From: Firmicutes bacterium UBA2296
GTDB taxonomy: Bacteria > Bacillota > UBA994
Assembly (NCBI GenBank): GCA_002345475.1
Contig: DDWC01000032.1
Location: 1 to 17,491, forward strand
DNA length: 17,491 nucleotides
Direction: 5' to 3'
Below the pieces are notes generated by a model that was not told where the DNA came from, searched no databases, and worked only from the letters and a program-made list of their open reading frames with translations. Positions 13,401-17,491 of this stretch are shown here, one piece after another; positions within the stretch are counted from its first letter, which is position 1; each line of letters opens with the position of its first letter. Made by a program: the position numbers and the translations under genes.

Positions 13401-13993
13401 TGCCCCTTTCTCTGGAGCTTCCCGTCACGGTGTTTGAGCAGGAGAGTCTGCTAGGACGTCTGCGGATATTTGCCATTCATAGTGATGGAGAACGTGGTTT
13501 CATATCGGGCCTGGAGTTTGACATTGATGAGCTCGAATCCCCGCCGGTTCTGAGGGCGGTCAGCTTCCTTGTAGACAAGTTCAGTAGCTTCACCCTGATA
13601 GAGTTACTGAAGGGGCCGCTGGTTACAGTTGTAGGGACGGAAGGCTACAGACAGGACGGGGCGCATACAACTATGGCGGCGTGCTATTACAAGGGGAACG
13701 ATACCTTTATGCCGGTGCGCATGTTGGAGGCGCTGGGTGCTGAGCTCGAATGGCATCAGGAATCGTCAACAGCAACGCTGCACTATCTCGGTAAAACGGT
13801 GCAAGTAACGATAGGCTCCAGCGATGCTTATATCAATGGTGTCCTGACGCCAATAAGGGGTACCAGTGGTTCTCTCATGGCCCCGGAGCTGGCTCCTGGA
13901 AGAACGATGATTCCTCTGCGCTTCGTCAGTGAGCATCTTGGCTTTGAAGTGGAGTGGGATGAAACACACACCGTAATCATCTCGATTCCATAG
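10454..13993 (+). CDS. C-terminal part of the giant surface protein: GLUG, Ig-like, YDG/MBG, cadherin-like, copper-amine-oxidase-N
   Basis: 1,179 codons continuing the preceding ORF. In order: the last GLUG repeats (to about residue 50); an atrophied Ig-like domain (about 105-195: LTWDVIGGNNIGEGHV, then GEVTRPIY); YDG repeat A (198-288); an MBG domain (289-365, KVYGEVDPQ); YDG repeats B, C and D (366-638, each 91 residues, motif KVYDGT); a second, diverged MBG (639-716); a cadherin-like sandwich (about 718-812, ARLSELSLGS to HTYTI); an unrecognised stretch (about 830-1050); and a copper amine oxidase N-like domain (1054-1179, FMPVRMLEALGAELEWH, TMIPLRFVSEHLG). This architecture is an extracellular adhesin or wall-associated stalk. 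No LPXTG or SLH anchor is present. The ATG sits 1 nt after AGGAGGT, too close for independent initiation, so the start is nominal. Confidence 0.85.
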   Translation: MVGSNGGTVLHSYSVASVIGSGGGTVYAGGLVGMNSGAVVSSYYDRNTSGRSDTGKGFGKTTAEMKQIATFTDWDFVNTWKIGDKVSYPTLQWQPWTEDEEITYDIYSLTWDVIGGNNIGEGHVTGDLQLPDVGPKGSALAWSVEPDDGCLDPGTGEVTRPIYPQPSKTVALTVVASKGSANPQVSGRNLVVDFLPKSLTVAGSFTVEDKVYDSTRDANVLVNDLILVGIVEDDEVILNAVAAFDGVAAGMGITVSLTEESFLNGASAVCYTLSLDGAPVTTANIWVRPITIAAVDLTKVYGEVDPQLQYHITEGTLASEDGLTGALARAPGERTGYYEILQGSLSAGDSYDITFVAAELTITPRTLFVAGEFTALPRAYDGTNDATPDVNLLTLVGVVSADDVALNPVLSFFDAAAGDDKTVRLSDSSFLYGAHADNYALSLTDSPSCTANITPRTLQVTGTFAVEDKVYDGTDHVTVVTNTLALTGAIGTDDVALMPVIAFADASAGSNKVVILTSASSLLGDCADNYNLALADAPSGRADIMARTLTIAGAFTVHNKVYDGTVDATVDTSSLTLLDIVDGDEVVLVPVAVFADARADSGVTVSLTGASGLVGAKASNYDLSLEGAPTTNASIYARALNVVAEDKSKSEGSPDPIFTVKYFGLVPGEDESSLGGELEFHREPGESTGSYAIIPMGLVSVNYAIDFSPGQLAILSTNARLSELSLGSTSLWPVFSSAVHSYEAVVPYSTSSITVRAVAESSEANIMVNNVSLSGNQATVSLPVGSRVITIAVTAEDSIVVHTYTIIATRLPSVVQEDITTSPPPQPDIEKDDMGRAEIVMEEPEVIRDEDGNIEEELYQVGVEAAAYIRGAAIQGVTGVHLNLGGGEWQPQTSRVTISVPLSVLSAVAEGMGMTLTITTPAASLTLPAELVLLLAEQGNPLTIALSRHDSTMPAVEFPSSVRAVAPAVTINTSVSGLTRVSVPLSLELPVTVFEQESLLGRLRIFAIHSDGERGFISGLEFDIDELESPPVLRAVSFLVDKFSSFTLIELLKGPLVTVVGTEGYRQDGAHTTMAACYYKGNDTFMPVRMLEALGAELEWHQESSTATLHYLGKTVQVTIGSSDAYINGVLTPIRGTSGSLMAPELAPGRTMIPLRFVSEHLGFEVEWDETHTVIISIP
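11045..12367 (+). repeat. Four 91-codon YDG repeats, three in direct tandem
   Basis: Unit A occupies 11045-11317. After an interposed 77-codon MBG domain, units B (11549-11821), C (11822-12094) and D (12095-12367) follow without a spacer. Each is exactly 273 nt. Shared landmarks are TLxVxGxF at the start, VYDGT near position 18, DDVAL/DEVVL mid-unit, and NYxLSL near the end. Confidence 0.85.
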
Positions 13994-14110
13994 TGACGTA
14001 CAGCAGTCTCGTTTGTGTACTCCGTTCCTCCTCAGCTTCATTCCGCCAATGGGCAGCGTGGTGCAGAAGAGTTGGTGAAGAGACCGAAAGATATTTGACC
14101 GCATGAGAAC

Positions 14111-15133
14111 TTGAGCAGAAAGGTGGTTCTTCAGTCAGTGGACAGCGCAATGAGAGATTGGGATAAGTTTCTAAGTAGAAGAACAGAGCTTCTCAAGACC
14201 CTGGCACCGCCGGTGATGCACGGCTTTCAGCAATGCGACACGGTGGATGCAGACAGCCCGATGTTTAATGGCTCGTGGGACTGGCATTCAGCCGTGCATG
14301 CGGCCTATTCACTGCACGTGTTTGTCAGGGAAACGCGAGATTCCATGTACATGAAAGTCATTGACACAAAGATAAAGCCCGAGCGATTGGGCGAACTGGT
14401 GCAGCAGGAACTCGAATACATGCGCAGCGAAGCAGTACAGAACAGGGAGATCCCCTACGGATTTGCCTGGATGCTGTTGCTGGTAAGAGAACGGGAACGC
14501 CTGACCAGGACACTGGACATGCGCCCCCTGGCCTGTGAATCGGTGTCAGGCATCAGGCAATGGATGGATAACCTGACGGCGGATGAAGCGCGGGCCATGG
14601 TTCTGGCAGACTCCTACCGCAATCTGTCATGGGCGCTAATCAACCTGCAACTGTGGGCTGTGCATACTGAAGATGCCGAATTGAAGGCGTACGTACAAAA
14701 GAGAATGATGGCAACCCTGAAGGATGAAGAGCTTGACGCCCTATGGCCTGTTGAGGTGGACACCCAGCTTACGCAGTTGCAGTTCTTCCCTCCCGCTCTG
14801 ATGCGGCTGGCAGCAGTATCGCAGATATGGGACGCGCCTGAGCACGAGGTACGTCAATGGATTACGCAAAGGCTTCCAAAGGAGCTGTGCATAGAACCCA
14901 TTACAGAGCCCCTTACGGGGCATGCAACCGGGCTCAATTTCAGTAGAGCGTATTGCCTGTGGCACATCTTCAAGATCGTCAACGACCTGAAGCTGAGGGA
15001 TAATTTTGTGGATCTTATAGACTATCAGGTGAGCAGACCCGACCTCTGGAACGGGGAGTACTATAACTCGCATTGGGTGGCACAATTCGGTGTTCGGGCT
15101 ATAGATGAGACCTTTGCGGGGCCAACTGGCTAA
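14111..15133 (+). CDS. DUF2891-like protein
   Basis: About 340 residues, probably cytoplasmic (no signal peptide or membrane segment), with a helical, tryptophan-rich composition. Several blocks fit the DUF2891 family: MFNGSWDWHSAVHAAYSLHV near residue 50, REIPYGFAWMLLLVRE near 115, LQFFPPALMRL near 225, GHATGLNFSRAYCLWHIF near 268 and YYNSHWVAQFGVRAID near the end. The conserved His/Trp/Asp residues of these blocks suggest a toroid-like active-site pocket, but the biochemical role of the family is not established. The start is uncertain: TTG 14111 has no good ribosome binding site, while AAAGGTGG at 14118-14125 could serve GTG 14138. A hairpin terminator follows at 15215. Confidence 0.75.
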   Translation: MSRKVVLQSVDSAMRDWDKFLSRRTELLKTLAPPVMHGFQQCDTVDADSPMFNGSWDWHSAVHAAYSLHVFVRETRDSMYMKVIDTKIKPERLGELVQQELEYMRSEAVQNREIPYGFAWMLLLVRERERLTRTLDMRPLACESVSGIRQWMDNLTADEARAMVLADSYRNLSWALINLQLWAVHTEDAELKAYVQKRMMATLKDEELDALWPVEVDTQLTQLQFFPPALMRLAAVSQIWDAPEHEVRQWITQRLPKELCIEPITEPLTGHATGLNFSRAYCLWHIFKIVNDLKLRDNFVDLIDYQVSRPDLWNGEYYNSHWVAQFGVRAIDETFAGPTG

Positions 15134-15189
15134 CCTGCTGACGGCAGTCCGGAATAGCTAGTGCGCTGAAAACGGGTTATGTCAGCAGG
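15134..15189 (+). repeat. 9-bp inverted repeat with a 38-nt loop
   Basis: CCTGCTGAC (15134-15142) and GTCAGCAGG (15181-15189) are perfect complements, beginning right after the DUF2891 stop codon and ending 25 nt before the terminator. It is a possible 3'-end stabilising stem. Confidence 0.4.
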
Positions 15190-15214
15190 AGAAACATCTT
15201 TCCCATGAGAAGCG

Positions 15215-15246
15215 ACCCCCGTGAAGCCGGAAGGCTTTACGGGGGT
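15215..15246. terminator. Bidirectional terminator between convergent genes
   Basis: ACCCCCGTGAAGCC and GGCTTTACGGGGGT pair over 14 positions (one G-U) with a GGAA tetraloop. It is followed by TTGTG on the plus strand and lies 23 nt beyond the leftward gene's stop. It serves both the DUF2891 gene and the glycosyltransferase. Confidence 0.75.
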
Positions 15247-15269
15247 TGTGGCTGAGTTTGCCGTGATAA

Positions 15270-16391
15270 TCAACAATGCCCCAGGATGCGTGAAATGGAC
15301 TGATTAAGTTCAGGCAGATATGTTTCGCTCCAGTCCAAAATGCCGGGGAAGTGCCGCTTCAGCCTGCCGTCATTTGACACCAAGTCATCCAGACACGCGG
15401 CAAGAGCCTGCCGGTCGGACAGGTCGACAGCGTAACCTTGGCTAATGAGGTGTTGCGAGTTGTCCTGTTCCTGGCCTGGCAAAGGTCGGGAGAGGATAAT
15501 GGGGAGTCTCTTCGCCATCGCTTCAGTGCATGTAACCGCGCCGGGCTTAGTGATTATCATGTCGGAGGCGTCCATGAGTTCATCAACATTGTCAGCATAT
15601 CCGTAAACATGAATACGGTCTGCAGCATGGTCAAGAAGTGCAGCAACCTTAAGGCGCAACTGGGCATTGGTCCCAGTAACAATGAGCAACTGCAGGTCGG
15701 GGTAGTCACGCAGAAGGCGATCCAGATCTTCTATCTGAAAGCCGAGCCCGAGGCCGCCCCCCATCACGAGTATTGTAGGCCTGTCCAGTACGCCAAGCGA
15801 GCTCCTTGCGTCACGCTTATCCTTGTGCGCATGGAACTTTGGCTGTATCGGTATGCCGGTGACCATCATGCGATTAGCGGGGACACCGGATTTTTGCATA
15901 AGCAGACGGACACTTTCGGTAGGGAGCAAGTATCCGTCCACTGCACTGCTACGCCAGGAGGCGTGTGTACAATAGTCCGTAACCACGGTGAAGAGTGGGG
16001 CGGAAGTGAAGCCGCCAAGCTTCAAGCGGGAGACGATGGCGCTGGGGAAAGGGTGCGTACATACAACGACATCGGGTTGCAGGTTGCCCAGTATTGTGGC
16101 CATTTCTTTGTATATAAGCACGTGCAGCAAGTGCCATATGGGCATCCATCCGGCCTGCTGGCGGGAGGTTGCATAGAGGTACCCCCATAGCACAGGAGCC
16201 CTAGTAATAAAGGTTAAGTAGAGGCTGCCTAACAGTAAGGCGACCTTCGGGCTTAGGTGTGTGGATGTTTCCATTATCTCAACCTGGCAATTTGGGTCTC
16301 CCATGAGAAGATAGGTTCGCAGAGCTTTGGCAACTGCAGTGTGACCCATGCCAAATGGCTCGGAAAGAATCAGAACGCGACGTCCTGTCAA
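15270..16391 (-). CDS. MGDG-synthase/UgtP-like glycolipid glycosyltransferase (GT28)
   Basis: A 373-residue GT-B enzyme that likely transfers a sugar from a UDP-sugar to diacylglycerol at the cytoplasmic membrane face. The N-terminal MGDG-synthase domain starts RRVLILSEPFGMGHTAVAKAL (Gly14-Met-Gly-His17, the acceptor-side loop) and includes QPDVVVCTHPFPSAI, VVTDYCTHASW and VTGIPIQPKF. The C-terminal donor domain has LVMGGGLGLG near residue 210, VYGYADNVDELMDASD, TKPGAVTCTEAMAKRLP (Lys282-Pro-Gly, with Ala285 where relatives usually have Gly) and RPLPGQEQDN (302-311). Length and motifs match Bacillus UgtP (about 380 residues). Start TTG 16391 lies 9 nt after GGGACGG on the minus strand. It diverges from the phospholipase pair across 178 bp. 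Sugar and processivity are unknown. Confidence 0.88.
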   Translation of the reverse strand: MTGRRVLILSEPFGMGHTAVAKALRTYLLMGDPNCQVEIMETSTHLSPKVALLLGSLYLTFITRAPVLWGYLYATSRQQAGWMPIWHLLHVLIYKEMATILGNLQPDVVVCTHPFPSAIVSRLKLGGFTSAPLFTVVTDYCTHASWRSSAVDGYLLPTESVRLLMQKSGVPANRMMVTGIPIQPKFHAHKDKRDARSSLGVLDRPTILVMGGGLGLGFQIEDLDRLLRDYPDLQLLIVTGTNAQLRLKVAALLDHAADRIHVYGYADNVDELMDASDMIITKPGAVTCTEAMAKRLPIILSRPLPGQEQDNSQHLISQGYAVDLSDRQALAACLDDLVSNDGRLKRHFPGILDWSETYLPELNQSISRILGHC

Positions 16392-16569
16392 ACTGGATTC
16401 CGTCCCTTCATTCTTGTTTGGCTCTGCCGTTATGGTACAGCCTCGTCTTTAACGCTAATTGATGGAAGCATTAAGATTATGTAAAAGTGTATTGTTTACT
16501 CATCCTTAACAAGCCCTTTATGGGTGCTTAACCTGCCCGCAGTATTATGGCTTTGGGAGGTGTGAAAGG
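16392..16569. promoter_or_regulatory. Divergent intergenic region with a dyad
   Basis: These 178 bp separate the leftward glycosyltransferase from the rightward ORF/phospholipase pair and must hold both promoters. A 19-bp dyad GTAAA-N9-TTTAC lies at 16481-16499, and an imperfect hairpin AAGCCC/GGGTGCTT at 16511-16529. No -35/-10 pair was convincing in either direction. Confidence 0.35.
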
Positions 16570-16713
16570 ATGCTTTCAGACGCCATAGCTTCTCTGTTGA
16601 CTGCCGCAGGCCGATACTTGAACACTTATGCTTTGTTCTATCCAGATCCCGAAACCTTATTGCCGGGTTCCTGTTATTTCGATCTAGTTGCTCTTCATGA
16701 GGACTTCTGTTAA
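16570..16713 (+). CDS. Small hypothetical protein, 47 aa, abutting the phospholipase gene
   Basis: ATG 16570 is preceded by GGGAGG at 16555-16560 with a 9-nt spacer, an excellent ribosome binding site. It encodes MLSDAIASLLTAAGRYLNTY and continues through a proline-containing middle (YPDPETLLPG) to HEDFC, ending at a TAA that directly abuts the ATG of the phospholipase gene (TAAATG), so translational coupling is likely. The N-terminal 24 residues could form an amphipathic helix; two cysteines are present. I do not recognise a family. It may be a genuine small partner protein or simply a leader ORF that delivers ribosomes to the next gene. Confidence 0.55.
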   Translation: MLSDAIASLLTAAGRYLNTYALFYPDPETLLPGSCYFDLVALHEDFC

Positions 16714-17397
16714 ATGCATAGCATTAACAGAAGTAGCTCTGCAGCTCCGCTTGCGATAACCGCTTTGCGTGCCTTCTCATTTATGCAACAGAAGTTGGAT
16801 CGGCCGGGCACTACCCATGTTCTGTTACTGGGGCAGGCTTTGCAGGATCTTGGTGATGCTAACAGATCACTGGGAGATGTTTTCTTACCTTACTGGTCTT
16901 CTCTCAGCCACGGGGTACTCTGGGCGGATACTGACTGGAAGAACTGCAACCACTATTATCACCCCACACAACAGCGGGGCATGTGGTTATTCTCCAATGC
17001 CGTCAAGGAGTGTTCTTTCTACTTCGAAGCGGCCAGAAAGCTGTGGCAGCAGCGTAACAGGGCAGAGGCAGCGTTCTACCTGGGGGCAGCCATGCACCTG
17101 GTCCAGGACTTATGCGTTCCCTTCCATACAATCCCACAGTTACTGATGGGTCATCGGTATTTTGAGGAGTATGCCGAACGCGCGGCTGCGGCCCACATGC
17201 GCACCCCTTGTGAGGGCCCGACAGGTCAGAACGAGGTGAGCCTGTTGGCCAGGGAAAACGCGCTCTTTTCCGCGGAGTACCTTGCTGATCTTCTCAAGAA
17301 TAGCACTGAAATGTATGACGCTGTTCTTAGCAAGGTAGTGCCACAGGCACTGTATTCGAGCAAAAAGGTATTTGAGCTTTTCGTAGAGAGCATATAG
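16714..17397 (+). CDS. Zinc-dependent phospholipase C-like protein
   Basis: A 227-residue all-helical protein of the zinc-dependent phospholipase C / P1-nuclease-like fold, a family that hydrolyses phosphodiester bonds of phospholipids using three metal ions. Candidate ligands appear in order: His35 (TTHVLL), Asp72 or Asp74 (ADTDW), His80 (CNHYYHP), then His128 and Asp132 in GAAMHLVQDLCVPFH with His138, and His147 and Glu151 in GHRYFEE. Spacing matches bacterial PLC (HxxxDxxxxxH, then HxxxE). The N-terminus MHSINRSSSAAPLAI is no signal peptide, unlike the secreted relatives, and the mature-N-terminal Trp ligand is not seen. There is no C-terminal PLAT domain. ATG 16714 abuts the 47-aa ORF stop; no independent ribosome binding site is evident. 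Confidence 0.83.
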   Translation: MHSINRSSSAAPLAITALRAFSFMQQKLDRPGTTHVLLLGQALQDLGDANRSLGDVFLPYWSSLSHGVLWADTDWKNCNHYYHPTQQRGMWLFSNAVKECSFYFEAARKLWQQRNRAEAAFYLGAAMHLVQDLCVPFHTIPQLLMGHRYFEEYAERAAAAHMRTPCEGPTGQNEVSLLARENALFSAEYLADLLKNSTEMYDAVLSKVVPQALYSSKKVFELFVESI

Positions 17398-17467
17398 CCT
17401 GGCGCTTTTCTGACTCTCACAGGAGTGGCCGCAGAATTATATCATGGTAAGTCAAGGAGGAAGGTAC

Positions 17468-17491
17468 ATGAAATTTGCTGTAATATCTGAT
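17468..17491 (+). CDS. Start of a probable metallophosphoesterase (cut by window edge)
   Basis: AAGGAGG at 17454-17460 with a 7-nt spacer precedes ATG 17468; the eight visible residues MKFAVISD match the beginning of calcineurin-like phosphoesterases (MKxxVISDxHG). Only the first strand and the first metal-binding Asp are in the window, so the family is tentative. Confidence 0.5.

Noticed and set aside
15438..16190. Rightward 250-aa ORF opposite the glycosyltransferase
   Set aside because: Antisense shadow: no ribosome binding site, no family motifs, fully inside a well-supported leftward gene.

Overview
The window looks like chromosomal DNA from a Gram-positive, anaerobe-type Bacillota (Clostridia, Peptococcaceae-like). 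This is inferred from strong GGAGG-type ribosome binding sites, frequent GTG and TTG starts, lipobox lipoproteins with proline-rich linkers, a UgtP-like glycolipid glycosyltransferase, and a surface protein combining GLUG, YDG/MBG, cadherin-like and copper-amine-oxidase-N modules. The species cannot be named from the sequence. There are no rRNA, tRNA, CRISPR or intact insertion sequences.

Left part (1-5456). A 55-residue orphan ORF and a GNAT acetyltransferase are followed by a TolB-like propeller lipoprotein. Next is a clear operon: a TetR regulator, an alpha/beta hydrolase and a short-chain dehydrogenase with an unusual C-terminal helical extension. It is read from a TTGACA/TAGAAT promoter, with a perfect 24-bp dyad just downstream of the -10 and a second TGACC-N4-GGTCA site against the regulator's ribosome binding site. 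This is a textbook autorepression layout. A 525-bp gene-free stretch with small hairpins and a REP-like string follows.

Middle (5457-9600). This holds a 770-residue lipoprotein of unknown family, a 23-bp near-perfect hairpin, a leftward four-helix membrane protein with its own promoter, and a 5'-truncated GGDEF/HD-GYP gene. The last starts abruptly at RIGGDEF and has no visible ribosome binding site, so it is probably a decayed c-di-GMP phosphodiesterase hybrid.

Right (9600-17491). A giant secreted surface protein is split by an apparent 1-nt frameshift in its GLUG repeats; it contains four 91-codon YDG repeats, three in direct tandem. Then come a DUF2891-like protein, a bidirectional terminator, and a leftward MGDG-synthase/UgtP-like glycosyltransferase. 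Diverging from that is a pair made of a 47-residue ORF abutting a zinc-dependent phospholipase C-like protein that keeps all its metal ligands but shows no signal peptide. The start of a probable metallophosphoesterase runs off the right edge.

No obviously new defence or biosynthetic system is visible. The best leads are the dual-operator TetR operon with the extended SDR, the frameshifted repeat protein, the truncated GGDEF/HD-GYP gene, the 47-aa ORF/phospholipase pair, the unknown 770-aa lipoprotein, and a recurring family of C-rich hairpins.
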